Source: VRUE01 sp963727465 (GTDB lineage Bacteria; Actinomycetota; Thermoleophilia; Solirubrobacterales; 70-9). Taken from it: 54,422 nucleotides of DNA. The position numbers were made by a program, and so were the translations under genes. Shown one piece after another: positions 1 to 8,270 of the stretch. Position 1 is the first letter of the stretch; each line of letters begins with the position of its first letter. A model generated the notes under the pieces. It worked only from the letters and a program-made list of their open reading frames with translations, was not told the DNA's origin and did not search any database. The DNA lies in the NCBI GenBank assembly GCA_963727465.1, contig CAVSGL010000016.1:1-54422 (forward strand), in the 5' to 3' direction.

Positions 1-1059
1 CGGTCGAAGGCGACCTGGGCGCCGGTGGCGCCGGCGGACCGGCGAGAGAGTCTCCGCGGCCTGCCGAAGCGTCGTCCGGCGGGACGGAAGGCGGCCTCCA
101 CCCAGTTATCGTGCCCGACTCGGTCGCGGCGACGCCAGATCGCCAGCGCGTTGCCACGGCGGTCGAGCGCCGCATCGGTTTCTTCGCCGGAGTCGGCCTT
201 CGAGATCCCCTGCGGCTTGCCGAAGCGGGCCCCGGCGGGACGGAAGGCGGCGAGCACACGGGCGTGCGGGGGGATGCCGAGCCGCCATACCGCAAGCGCG
301 TCGCCGCGCGCATTGGCGGCCAGCTGGGGGATGTCGCCGGGGCCGATGTAGCGGACCTTGCCGAAGCGGCCGCCGCGGCGCGCGAACGCTCCCTCGATGT
401 GGACGCCGCGCGACCAGATCGCGACTCCCCGCCCGCGCCGGTCGAGCGCGCCCAGCGGTTCGCTCGTCAGGCCCTCGGCAAGCGTCCGCACGGCGCCGAA
501 GCCGGCGCCGGCCGGGCGGAAGGTTGCTTGGATCGGCTTGGAGGTGTTGCCGGGGTGGCGCACGAGGACCAGCGCGTCTCCTGCCGGATCGACCGCCAGC
601 CGCGGGTACCTGCCTTCGATCGGGATCAGCCGCGGGGGGTCGAAGAGCCCACCGGGCGGCCGGTCCGAGACTTCCAGGCAGATGCTGCAGCTGCCCCCGA
701 TTTCGCTGCCGTTCCGCAGCCAGACCGCGGTCGCTGCGCCGTTCGCGGCGAAGGCGACCTGCGGCGCCTTGCCATCGCCGAGCGTCTGCGGCTGGCCGAA
801 CTCCGCCACCGGGGGGCCGCAGCACCGCCTGGATGTCGCCCGCCTGCCGCCAGACGACGAGCGGGACGCCGCGACGATCGAAAGCGAGCTCGGGTTCCTG
901 GGCGCGGTCGCCGGACGCCGACAGGGTCAGCGGCGGCTGCCATCCCGCCGCGCGTGGGCGATCGCCGGAACGACGAGGCAAACCAGACCGAGGCCACGGC
1001 CAGCACCACGCGTGCCACGGCGGTGACGCGACGAGTTTGGCGGCGAAGCTCCCGGTCAT
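1..1059 (-). pseudogene. Secreted Phe-Gly/Trp repeat protein, frameshifted, runs off window edge
   Basis: The minus strand encodes a protein built of units of about 45-50 residues. Each has an 'AFRPAG..FG.P' segment followed by 'A.D..G.ALA.W', a layout common in secreted beta-propeller-like proteins of this lineage. The reading frame is open from position 1 to about 810. It then changes frame at a run of six G (811-816, C on the coding strand); with five, the flanking repeat reads continuously as RPPVAEFGQPQ. The signal-peptide region (about 960-1030) needs two more frame changes to join VARVVLAVA to LVCLVVPAIAHA and then to WQPPLTLSASG. The start is a guess (ATG at 1059). The 3' end lies beyond position 1. 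Either a pseudogene or a gene with several sequence errors; function unknown. Confidence 0.55.
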
Positions 1060-1218
1060 CGTCAGCCCGACCATAGGCCAGAGGTCGCGCCGTGGCAAGG
1101 CCGCGCTGGACGGCCGGCCGAGCGACGGATGCGGACCGATCGTGCCTGGGAGGATCGTCCCAATGGCCTCGCACACGCGAGGATAACCGCATAGGCTTTA
1201 GCTTCCCCGAGGATCGAT

Positions 1219-2091
1219 ATGGGAATTCTCGACGAGGCGATCAAAGAGCACCTGGAGCTGAAGCGCGCGCACGGCGCGGCGGAAGACGAGCTCAAGCAGC
1301 TCGAGGACGAAGCGTTCGGCGCTGCGGAGCGACCTGGCGACGAGGATTCGGCGCCGGATCCGGTTGCTGAGGCGCCGACCGAGTTCATGGCCCAGCCCGA
1401 TCTGGACCAGCTGCCCAAGGCCGACGGGGAGGGGGAGACCCGTGCTCGCCGGCCGGATGTTGCGGATTTGCAGGAGGCCCCTCCGCCGGCGCCCGAGGCC
1501 GCTTCCGAGTCCGATGAGACCGCTGTGGAGCCAGAGCCGGCCGCCGAACCCGACGAGCCGGCCGCCGAGGAATCGCCGGCGATGGAACACGAGGCCGTTC
1601 CCGAGCCGCAGGCCGCCGCGCCTGAGCCGCCCGAAGTCGAGCCCGAGATCTCGAGCGGCCCGACCACCGAGGAGCGCGAGGCGATCGCCGAGCAGCCGAC
1701 CGAGATGTACGACGTCGAGGCCGAGCTTGGCGGTGAGGCGACGGAGGCGCCGCCCGCCGGGGCCGATGCCGACGCCGAGTCCTCCGAAGAGGACGAGTAC
1801 GAAGAGGACGACGACTTCTGGGACGAGAAGCGGCTCTCCGACGAGCTCGACCAGGCGCTGGAGGCGCCCAGCGAGCCCGAGCCCGAGGAAGCGCTCTACG
1901 AGGACGCCGCCACCGAGGCCGACGAGCCCGAAGCCGCCGACCCCGCCCCCGAGCAGTCAGAGCGCCTCGAACCGTCGGGCGACGATGAGGACGTGCTCGA
2001 GGAGACCCCCGACTTCCTCGAGGAGGCCCCCGAGGACGACCAGCTCTGGTTCGAGCAGAAGCCCCCGAAGGACTTCGATTTCGACGACTGA
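1219..2091 (+). CDS. Acidic conserved protein of unknown function
   Basis: A 290-residue protein with a conserved-looking helical N-terminus (MGILDEAIKEHLELKRAHGA, continuing to about residue 35 with EDELKQLEDEAFG). A long disordered tail very rich in Glu, Asp, Pro and Ala follows, with a cluster around EEDEYEEDDDFWDEK and a C-terminus ending in KDFDFDD. There is no signal peptide or membrane segment, so it is probably cytoplasmic. The start ATG is the only one that keeps the N-terminal helix. I know of no experimentally described function; the charged tail suggests a protein-interaction or scaffolding role, but that is only inference. It stands alone between a broken secreted-protein gene and a nuclease-like gene. 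Confidence 0.7.
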   Translation: MGILDEAIKEHLELKRAHGAAEDELKQLEDEAFGAAERPGDEDSAPDPVAEAPTEFMAQPDLDQLPKADGEGETRARRPDVADLQEAPPPAPEAASESDETAVEPEPAAEPDEPAAEESPAMEHEAVPEPQAAAPEPPEVEPEISSGPTTEEREAIAEQPTEMYDVEAELGGEATEAPPAGADADAESSEEDEYEEDDDFWDEKRLSDELDQALEAPSEPEPEEALYEDAATEADEPEAADPAPEQSERLEPSGDDEDVLEETPDFLEEAPEDDQLWFEQKPPKDFDFDD

Positions 2092-2132
2092 AGGTTTCGC
2101 ATCCTATTGTCTGAGTAGAGTCTTTGGCGGAG

Positions 2133-2633
2133 ATGGCTCCGCTGAAGCGAAAAGGAGATTTGGCCGAGCTCAAGGTCGCGGCCGACCTGGCTGATCGCGG
2201 CTGCGCCGTCTCGTTCCCGTTTGGTGAGGACTGCGACTATGACCTGATTGCCGATTTCGGCGGCGTCCTGCATCGAGTCCAGGTGAAATACACGGAGTCA
2301 GATGGGGAGGTCGTCGGTGTCCGCTGTCGCTCCCATTCGCTGACCAACGGCAAGGTCAGGCGGACGAAGTGCTATACGGCGAGGACGATTGACTGGATTG
2401 CCGTCTACGACCGCACGTCGGTCCGTTGTTACTACGTGCCGGCTTGCGAGCTCGGCGAGGGGCGCGCCTTCCTGCATCTGCGTCTCGTCCCCGCCCGAAA
2501 CGGGCAACGCGCGGGGATCAGGCATGCGTGCGACTACACCGATCCCGATCTGAGCTGCGAGCAGCGGCTGATGGAGCCAGCGGGACTCGAACCCGCGACC
2601 TCGACGGTGCAAGCGTCGCGCTCTTCCAGCTGA
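2133..2633 (+). CDS. PD-(D/E)XK nuclease-like protein (group I intron endonuclease type)
   Basis: A 166-residue protein. It has an N-terminal helix with an acidic residue (KGDLAELKVAADLADRG), then DCDYDLIADFGG and VQVKY, which match the spaced E...D...QxK layout of small PD-(D/E)XK nucleases related to group I intron homing endonucleases (PDDEXK_5-like). I chose the ATG at 2133, which places the start just before the conserved helix; a TTG at 2124 is possible. The last 20 or so residues (from MEPAG) are the antisense translation of tRNA-Ala, so the reading frame ends inside the tRNA gene. That tail is probably not conserved and may reflect loss of the original stop. No intron is visible here. 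DNA substrate unknown. Confidence 0.6.
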   Translation: MAPLKRKGDLAELKVAADLADRGCAVSFPFGEDCDYDLIADFGGVLHRVQVKYTESDGEVVGVRCRSHSLTNGKVRRTKCYTARTIDWIAVYDRTSVRCYYVPACELGEGRAFLHLRLVPARNGQRAGIRHACDYTDPDLSCEQRLMEPAGLEPATSTVQASRSSS

Positions 2634-2644
2634 GCTATGGCCCC
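2572..2644 (-). tRNA. tRNA-Ala (anticodon UGC)
   Basis: A 73-nt cloverleaf on the minus strand. The acceptor stem is GGGGCCA/TGGCTCC with the G3-U70 wobble pair that identifies tRNA-Ala. The D arm contains AGCTCAGCTGG, the anticodon stem is CGACG/CGTCG with loop CTTGCAC (anticodon TGC), and the T arm is GCGGGTTCGAGTCCCGC. The discriminator base is A and the 3' CCA is not encoded. The PD-(D/E)XK gene on the other strand ends inside it. Confidence 0.95.
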
Positions 2645-2701
2645 TTCAACGCAATTGTAGGCCGGGGTCGGCTGAGCGCCGAGGCCCGGCGGACCGCCCA
2701 G

Positions 2702-3100
2702 CTACCCCGCCAGCCCGATCATCAGCTGCGAGTGGTCGTTCGGGTCGACCTTGACCGGGACGGTCGCGCCGGGCTGGAGCTGGCCGATGATCGCCGGGGA
2801 AACCACCTGGGTGTGGGTGACCTCGGACTGGCTGCCGCCGACGTCGACGGTCATCTGGAGCTGGAGCTCGGGCTGCATGTTGACCTGCTTGCCGGTGGCG
2901 ACCATCTGCACGATCGTCGCCGTGCCGTCGACGCCCTCGTTGGCCAGCCGTTCGGCCAGCGCCTGGTCGGTCTGCACCTGCTGCATCGCTTCGTTCGCCT
3001 GGGCGAGGCCGTCCTTCATCATCTTGAAGCTGCCGCCCCGTTCCTTCTTCGCCTTCTTGCCGGCCTTACTCAGATCCCTCATGTCCTTGAACATGCCCAT
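2702..3100 (-). CDS. Small cytoplasmic protein with DUF3592-like beta domain
   Basis: A 132-residue protein starting at ATG 3100, preceded by a good AAGGAGAACC ribosome binding site; longer frames extend upstream without support. Residues 1-55 are basic and helical (KDMRDLSKAGKKAKKERGG). Residues 60-130 form a beta-rich domain: GTATIVQMV, LQLQMTVDV, VVSPAIIGQLQPGATVPVKV, DPNDHSQLMIG. The second half has the same pattern as the divergent neighbour at 3201, so the two are probably paralogous. No membrane segment is seen. The domain resembles extracytoplasmic or short DUF3592-type modules of actinobacteria; role unknown. Confidence 0.7.
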   Translation of the reverse strand: MGMFKDMRDLSKAGKKAKKERGGSFKMMKDGLAQANEAMQQVQTDQALAERLANEGVDGTATIVQMVATGKQVNMQPELQLQMTVDVGGSQSEVTHTQVVSPAIIGQLQPGATVPVKVDPNDHSQLMIGLAG

Positions 3101-3200
3101 CGCTGGTTCTCCTTCGGCTGTGGGGACCCTGCCCTCCCCGGCTGACTTTCCGCCCCGAACATACAGCGCTCGCGCCCGCCTGGCTATAGATTCGGACACG

Positions 3201-3455
3201 ATGTTCAGGCGCCAGAAGAAGCCGCCGCCCGGCAAGCTCGCCGCCAAGGCGACGATCCTCGACGCCGCCGGCACCGCCGGCTCGGTCGCCGGCTACCAGA
3301 TGGTCGAGCTGACGCTGGAGGTGCGGCCCAAGGACGGCGTGCCCTTCCAGGTCAAGCGCAGGTTCTCCGCCGGCCGCCTCGGCCGCATCGAGCGGGGCCG
3401 CCGCATCGACGTCGCCTACGACCCGGCCAACCCGGAGCAGCTCGAGCTGATCTGA
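3201..3455 (+). CDS. Small DUF3592-like protein, paralog of the divergent neighbour
   Basis: An 84-residue protein starting at ATG 3201 (MFRRQKKPPPGKLAAKATIL). It is basic at the N-terminus and then a single beta-rich domain: KATILDAAGT, ELTLEVRPKDG, FQVKRRFSAGRLGRIERGRR, and a closing DPANPEQLELI. The closing strand matches the DPNDHSQLMIG end of the divergent gene at 2702-3100, and both carry a 'G(T/S)ATI' opening, so I read them as a divergent duplicated pair sharing the 100-bp promoter region 3101-3200. No signal peptide. Function unknown. Confidence 0.65.
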   Translation: MFRRQKKPPPGKLAAKATILDAAGTAGSVAGYQMVELTLEVRPKDGVPFQVKRRFSAGRLGRIERGRRIDVAYDPANPEQLELI

Positions 3456-3499
3456 ATGCTTTGACTTTTCGGCGATGCCGAGTTTAGGCTGCACTCGGA

Positions 3500-4690
3500 A
3501 TGATCGCCGACCTGCACGCCCACTACCCGATGCGGGTGATCTCCGAGATGGACCCGGAGACCGCGGCGCGGCTGATGAAGGCTCACGGGGGCGCCACCAT
3601 CGGCGACCGCTTCCGGGCGCTCGTCCTGCGCATCGCCAACAGGATCGGCAACTTCCCCGCCTGGGACGGCAGCTACCGGATCACCCCCCAGACCCTGCGC
3701 GAAGGCGACGTCAGGCTGGCGATGTCGGTCCTCTTCCGCGCCTTCGAGGAGATGGACCTCGACAAGCCGTACGCGGCGCCTCCCGACTCGAGCTACTTCC
3801 CCAAACTGATCTCCGACCTGGAGGCGGTCGAGGCGGAGGTGGCCGGACACGATCCCGCCGAGATCCGCTTCGTGCACGACCGCGCCGAGCTCGACGCCGC
3901 GGTCGAGCAGGGGGCGACCGCGCTCGTGCACGCGGTCGAGGGCGGCTTTCACCTCGGCGACGCGGATGCGGAGATCGCCGCCAACTGCGCCGAGCTGGCG
4001 CGGCGCGGCGTCGGCTACGTCACCGTCGCCCACCTCTTCTTCCGCCAGGTCGCGACCAACGCCAACGCCCTGCCGTTCCTGCCCGAATGGCTCTATGAAC
4101 TCGTCTTCCCGCAGCGCGGCCGCGACCGGCTCACGCCGCGCGGCGAAGCGGTCGTGCGCGGCCTGGTCGAGAACCGCATCCTGATCGACCTCAGCCACAT
4201 GGACCCGCCCGGGATCCGGGAGACCCTCGCCTTCCTCGACGAGATCGATCCCGAGAGCAGCGTGCCGGTGGTCTCGACCCACGCCGGCTACCGCTTCGGC
4301 CGGCAGAAGTACATGCACGACGAGGAGATCCTGCTCGAGATCAAGCGCCGCAGGGGCGTGGTCGGCCTGATCATGGCCCAGTACCAGCTCAACGACGGGA
4401 TCCGCCGCAGCCACACCGAGACGCTCAAGGACGGCCTCGCCGTCATCTATCGCCACATCGACAGGATCGCCGAGATAACCGGCGGCTACGAGCAGATCGC
4501 CCTCGGCTCCGACTTCGACGGCTTCGTCAAACCGACCCCGGGCGGGCTGGAAACGGCGGCTGATCTGAAGCTGCTCGAGGCGGCGCTGCGGGAGCGCTAC
4601 GGCGACGAGCACGCCGAGCGGATGATGTGGTCGAACGCGCTCGCGGTGCTGCGCACGCTCTGGCCCCAGACCCCCCCGGCCCCGGCGTGA
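3500..4690 (+). CDS. Membrane dipeptidase family (peptidase M19)
   Basis: A 396-residue zinc peptidase of the renal-dipeptidase family, which hydrolyses dipeptides and often accepts D-residues at the C-terminal position. Visible metal and catalytic motifs in order are LHAH at residues 5-8, a Glu in HAVEGGFHL near 150, LIDLSHMDP near 235, STHAGYRFG near 265 and LGSDFDG near 345. Length fits the family (about 330-400). There is no signal peptide or lipobox, so a cytoplasmic location is likely. The stop codon overlaps the GTG start of the downstream lactone oxidase (GTGA), so the two are translationally coupled. Substrate cannot be read from sequence. Confidence 0.85.
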   Translation: MIADLHAHYPMRVISEMDPETAARLMKAHGGATIGDRFRALVLRIANRIGNFPAWDGSYRITPQTLREGDVRLAMSVLFRAFEEMDLDKPYAAPPDSSYFPKLISDLEAVEAEVAGHDPAEIRFVHDRAELDAAVEQGATALVHAVEGGFHLGDADAEIAANCAELARRGVGYVTVAHLFFRQVATNANALPFLPEWLYELVFPQRGRDRLTPRGEAVVRGLVENRILIDLSHMDPPGIRETLAFLDEIDPESSVPVVSTHAGYRFGRQKYMHDEEILLEIKRRRGVVGLIMAQYQLNDGIRRSHTETLKDGLAVIYRHIDRIAEITGGYEQIALGSDFDGFVKPTPGGLETAADLKLLEAALRERYGDEHAERMMWSNALAVLRTLWPQTPPAPA

Positions 4691-6465
4691 GCGACCCGGC
4701 GCCACAGCCCGCCGCCGACGGCTACTTCCACCCCGCCTCGGAGGCCGAGCTGGTCGCCCTGGTCAAGGCCGCCGACCGCGAAGGCCGCGAGCTGCGCGTG
4801 CGCGGCGCGGCCCACTCGGTCTCGCGCGCGATCTACACCGACCCGCCCGGTCCGCTGCCCGACCGCGTCAGCGTGCAGACGCCGCCGGCCGGCCCCGGCA
4901 TGAACCTGATGCTCGACCGCCACCGCGGCTGGCGGGTGCGCGACGAGGGGCGCAGGCTGGTCGAGGCCGACGCCGGTATCCACCTCGGCCCCGACCCCAG
5001 CGACCCGACCGGGACGGCGACGCTCGAGGCCAGCCTGATCTGGCAGCTCGCCCAGGAGAAGGGCTGGTCGCTGGACGAGACCGGGGGGATCACCCACCAG
5101 ACCGTGAGCGGTTTCACCGCCACCGGCTCGGCCGGCGGCTCGGTCGAGTTCTCGGCCAACGACAACGTCTGGGGCTTCCGCATCGTCGACGGCCGCGGCG
5201 AGGTCCACGAGCTGACCCGCGACGACTCCGACCCGGACCTGTTCTACGCGATGTGCCCGAACCTCGGCCTGCTCGGCGTCGTCTCGGCGATCGTCTTCGA
5301 GTGCGTCGACGCCTTCAACATCCGCGGAACCGAGGCGACGACGACCGTCGCGACCTGTCCGGTCGATCTCTTCGGCCCCGGCGACGCCGGCCGCCCCTCG
5401 TTCGAGCGCTTCCTGCGCGAGACGCAGTACGCCCGCTGCGTATGGTGGCCGCAGCGCGGCGCCGACCGGGTGCTCACCTGGCAGGCCGAGCGGATACCGG
5501 TCGAACCCGGCTTCGGGCCCAAGCCGTACACGCAGTTCGGCGACGACCCGGAGACCCAGCAGCACCTCTTCGGGACGCTCTTCACGATCATCGGCAACCT
5601 CGGCGATCTCTCCCGGGCCAAGCCCAGGCTCGAGGACGACTTCGACGAGCTGAAGCGGGTGCTGACGGCGATCGGCGAGGCTGACCTCGGCGAGGTGGGG
5701 GAGCTGCTCGGCAGGGCGCTGGCGGCGGCGATCGAGTTCGGCGTCGATGCCGCGATCACCCTGCTCGAGCCCGTGTCCGGGCTGATCGAGCGCCAGCTTC
5801 CGGACCTCCTGCCCAAGCTACTCGATGCCTTCATCGAACTCGATGCCGACAAAGAGGGCGCGGAAAAGGGCAAGCCGCAGACCTTCCAGGACAGCGGCTG
5901 GCACGGGATGCCGATGGACAACCAGGCGAACGACGTGCTGATGCCGACCGAGTTCACCGAGGCGTGGCTGCCGCTGCCACGCACCGAAGAGGCGATGAAC
6001 CTGCTGCGCGATTACTTCTCCGCGCCAGGCGACGACGCCGCGGCGCTGGCTCGCACCGGAACCTACGCCTGGGAGCTCTACGCGGCGAAGCCCTCGCGCT
6101 TCTGGCTCAATGCGGCGCACAGCGACGGCGGCGACGAGTGGCGGCACGGCGTCTTCCGCATCGACCCCTACTGGTTCGCCGAGAACGCTGCCGACCCGGT
6201 CGAGACGCTCTACGCCGGACTCTGGTCGCTGCTGCGCGAAGCGGGGATCCCCTTCCGCCTGCACTGGGGCAAGTTCCAGCCCCGCTACCCCGCCGGCGAG
6301 CGCGACTGGGTCGACTTCTTCCGCGCCCAGTACCCGCGCTGGGACGACTTCCTCCGCCTACGTGCCGAGCGCGACCCGAACAACGTCTTCCTCAGCGACT
6401 ACTGGCGCGAACGCCTCGGGCTCTGGGACGAGCCAAGACCGCAGCCGCTCGCCGACGGCGGCTGA
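4687..6465 (+). CDS. FAD-linked sugar-1,4-lactone oxidase family protein
   Basis: A 592-residue flavoprotein starting at GTG 4687, which overlaps the dipeptidase stop by four bases. The N-terminal half is a VAO/BBE-type FAD domain (RVRGAAHSVSRAIYTDPPG near residue 40; SGFTATGSAGGS near 145; LGLLGVVSAIVFEC near 200). The C-terminal half matches the D-arabinono-1,4-lactone oxidase/gulonolactone oxidase fold, with the hallmark HWGKFQPR near 535 and the closing pattern RDPNNVFLSDYWRERLGL. It probably oxidises a sugar lactone or alditol with O2 or another acceptor. It is longer than typical ALO-type enzymes (about 430-480), with an extra helical insert near residues 310-400. Precise substrate unknown. 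Confidence 0.75.
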   Translation: MSDPAPQPAADGYFHPASEAELVALVKAADREGRELRVRGAAHSVSRAIYTDPPGPLPDRVSVQTPPAGPGMNLMLDRHRGWRVRDEGRRLVEADAGIHLGPDPSDPTGTATLEASLIWQLAQEKGWSLDETGGITHQTVSGFTATGSAGGSVEFSANDNVWGFRIVDGRGEVHELTRDDSDPDLFYAMCPNLGLLGVVSAIVFECVDAFNIRGTEATTTVATCPVDLFGPGDAGRPSFERFLRETQYARCVWWPQRGADRVLTWQAERIPVEPGFGPKPYTQFGDDPETQQHLFGTLFTIIGNLGDLSRAKPRLEDDFDELKRVLTAIGEADLGEVGELLGRALAAAIEFGVDAAITLLEPVSGLIERQLPDLLPKLLDAFIELDADKEGAEKGKPQTFQDSGWHGMPMDNQANDVLMPTEFTEAWLPLPRTEEAMNLLRDYFSAPGDDAAALARTGTYAWELYAAKPSRFWLNAAHSDGGDEWRHGVFRIDPYWFAENAADPVETLYAGLWSLLREAGIPFRLHWGKFQPRYPAGERDWVDFFRAQYPRWDDFLRLRAERDPNNVFLSDYWRERLGLWDEPRPQPLADGG

Positions 6466-6470
6466 GCGCC

Positions 6471-8192
6471 TCAGCGCACGCGCTTCGCTTGCACGGCGTG
6501 CGGGAAGACCTTGACCACGCGGACGTGCAGGACCTTGACGATCGTCGCCGGGCCGCAGCCGTCGTTGCGACGGGGGGTCGCCACGATCCGCAGCCTCACC
6601 CGCACCCGCGAGCCGAGCGGCAGGACGCGGCGCAGCTTGCTCGGGATCGGGAAGCGGACCCGGCGCCAGCGGTTGGCGGCGACCGAGAGCTTGCGCAGCC
6701 GCGTGCGCCTCAGCTTGCCGTGCCGCTTCCACAGCAGCTTGGCGTGAACGGTGAGCAGCGACGGCGTGCCGGCGGCGAGCCGCACGCGCACGCCGGGGAC
6801 GATGTTGCCGGGCCGGATCCTGGGCTTGAAGCTGGTCGCGCGCGGCCTGAAGGTCGGGCACACGGGCGCCGGGATCGTCGTCACCGCCGGGCTGGAGACC
6901 GTCACGGTCCCCGTCGCCCGCGCGACTGAGGAGCCGTTGCAGTAGGCCGTCTGGCCGGTGAAGACGAGGTTGGTAGAGCACCCTTCGTTGTCGGTCTCGG
7001 TCACGGTGACCTGGTAGCTGCCGTCCTGGGCGTAGGTGTGCTGCGGGGTCGGCCCGGCGTTCGCCGCCGAGCTGCCGTCGCCGAAATCCCAGTCGTAGCG
7101 GACTACCGTGCCGTCGGAGTCGGTCGAGCCGGAGGCGTCGAACGACACGGCGCTCGCCGGCGAGGCGGGCTCGGGCGAGTGGGTGAAGGAGGCGTGGGGC
7201 GGCTGGTTGGGGACGATCGCGATCGCTCTCGGGCTGTCGCCGACCGGGAAGAGGGCGCCGGCGGCGTTCGTCGCCAGGTTCACCGGCAGCAGGCCCTCGC
7301 TGACGTTGCCGCGCGAGACCGCGTACGCCATCGACCCGTCCGGGAGGATCGCGACGTCGCTGAGGAAGTCGCCGCCGGAGATCGGAGTGCCGGCCGTGTT
7401 GCTCGCGAGGTCGATCGGAGCCGTGCTTTCCAGACTGACCGTGTAGGCGGTCGCGCCGTCCGGGGAGATCGCGATCGCTTCGCCCCCGACGCCGGGGATC
7501 GTCGCCACCACCGTGTTCGTCGCCGTGTCGACCGCCCTGACGTCATCGCTGGCGCCCGCGTCGACCACGTAGACCCGCGAGCCGTCCGGAGTCACCGCGA
7601 TCCCTTCCGGGCTGTTCCCAACCGCGATCGGCCCCGCCACCACCGCGTTCGTCGCGGTGTCGATCACGTCGACGGTGTCGTCGCCCCGGTTCGCCACGTA
7701 TATCCGCGAGCCGTCCGGAGTGACGGCGAGCGCCACCGGTTCGCTTCCCACCGCGATCGGCCCGGCCACCACCGTGTTCGTCGCGGTGTCGATCGCGTAG
7801 ACGGCGCCGCCGCCGCGGTCGCTGGTGTAGACGCGCGAACCGTCGGGCGCGACCGCGACTCCCCACGGCTCCGGCACCGTGATCGGCGTCCCGGCGGTGT
7901 TGCTCGCGACGTCGATCGGCACGACGTTTTCGGCGGCGCCGTTGGGGACCCAGGCGGTGGCCCCGTCGGGGGCGATCGCGACGTCGGGCGGCGCCCCCTC
8001 GCCGCCGCCGGGCAGGAGGACCTCCGTCCCCGGCGCCTGGGCGGCGAGATCGACCGGGACCGCGAACGGCTCGGCGAATTCTTCGGTCGCGCCGGTCACG
8101 TAGGCGGAGCGGGCGACGGCAAGCGCGGGGAGCGCTGCGAGCAGCACGCAGCCCAGGACAAGTGAAACGACGCCCGCTCGCCCCCTGCTCAT
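6471..8192 (-). CDS. Secreted YVTN beta-propeller and PKD domain protein
   Basis: A 573-residue exported protein. Residues 1-27 are a signal peptide (basic MSRGRAG, then a hydrophobic run ending near ALAVARS). Residues 40-330 contain about six to seven YVTN-type blades with the repeated 'AVTPDGSR(V/I)Y' and 'VDTATN(T/A)VVA' units. Residues 335-425 form a PKD domain (FDASGSTDSDGTVVRYDWDF, then 'TYAQDGSYQVTVTETD'). The last 130 residues are rich in Arg and Lys with beta-strand character. It is likely cell-surface or extracellular, with an adhesion or carbohydrate-binding role inferred from PKD proteins in general. It converges on the lactone oxidase gene with only 5 bp between the stops. Confidence 0.8.
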   Translation of the reverse strand: MSRGRAGVVSLVLGCVLLAALPALAVARSAYVTGATEEFAEPFAVPVDLAAQAPGTEVLLPGGGEGAPPDVAIAPDGATAWVPNGAAENVVPIDVASNTAGTPITVPEPWGVAVAPDGSRVYTSDRGGGAVYAIDTATNTVVAGPIAVGSEPVALAVTPDGSRIYVANRGDDTVDVIDTATNAVVAGPIAVGNSPEGIAVTPDGSRVYVVDAGASDDVRAVDTATNTVVATIPGVGGEAIAISPDGATAYTVSLESTAPIDLASNTAGTPISGGDFLSDVAILPDGSMAYAVSRGNVSEGLLPVNLATNAAGALFPVGDSPRAIAIVPNQPPHASFTHSPEPASPASAVSFDASGSTDSDGTVVRYDWDFGDGSSAANAGPTPQHTYAQDGSYQVTVTETDNEGCSTNLVFTGQTAYCNGSSVARATGTVTVSSPAVTTIPAPVCPTFRPRATSFKPRIRPGNIVPGVRVRLAAGTPSLLTVHAKLLWKRHGKLRRTRLRKLSVAANRWRRVRFPIPSKLRRVLPLGSRVRVRLRIVATPRRNDGCGPATIVKVLHVRVVKVFPHAVQAKRVR

Positions 8193-8234
8193 CGGCCGAT
8201 CCTTTCAGATCGGGCGGATTCCCTGCGGTTCGCT

Positions 8235-8270
8235 GGTTACTTTGCCCCCGTATTCGGTGGCAAAGTAACC
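8235..8270. terminator. Perfect 12-bp inverted repeat across the lipA stop codon
   Basis: GGTTACTTTGCC (8235-8246) and GGCAAAGTAACC (8259-8270) are exact inverted copies around a 12-nt loop. The stem includes the lipA stop codon and the codons for VVTLPP. There is no T-run on the lipA side, so if it ends transcription it is not a classical intrinsic terminator. It could equally protect the mRNA 3' end. Confidence 0.45.

Noticed and set aside
3500..4690. Phosphotriesterase or amidohydrolase instead of M19 dipeptidase
   Set aside because: The HxH near the N-terminus would fit, but DLSHMD, STHAGYR and GSDFDG in this order are specific to the M19 family.
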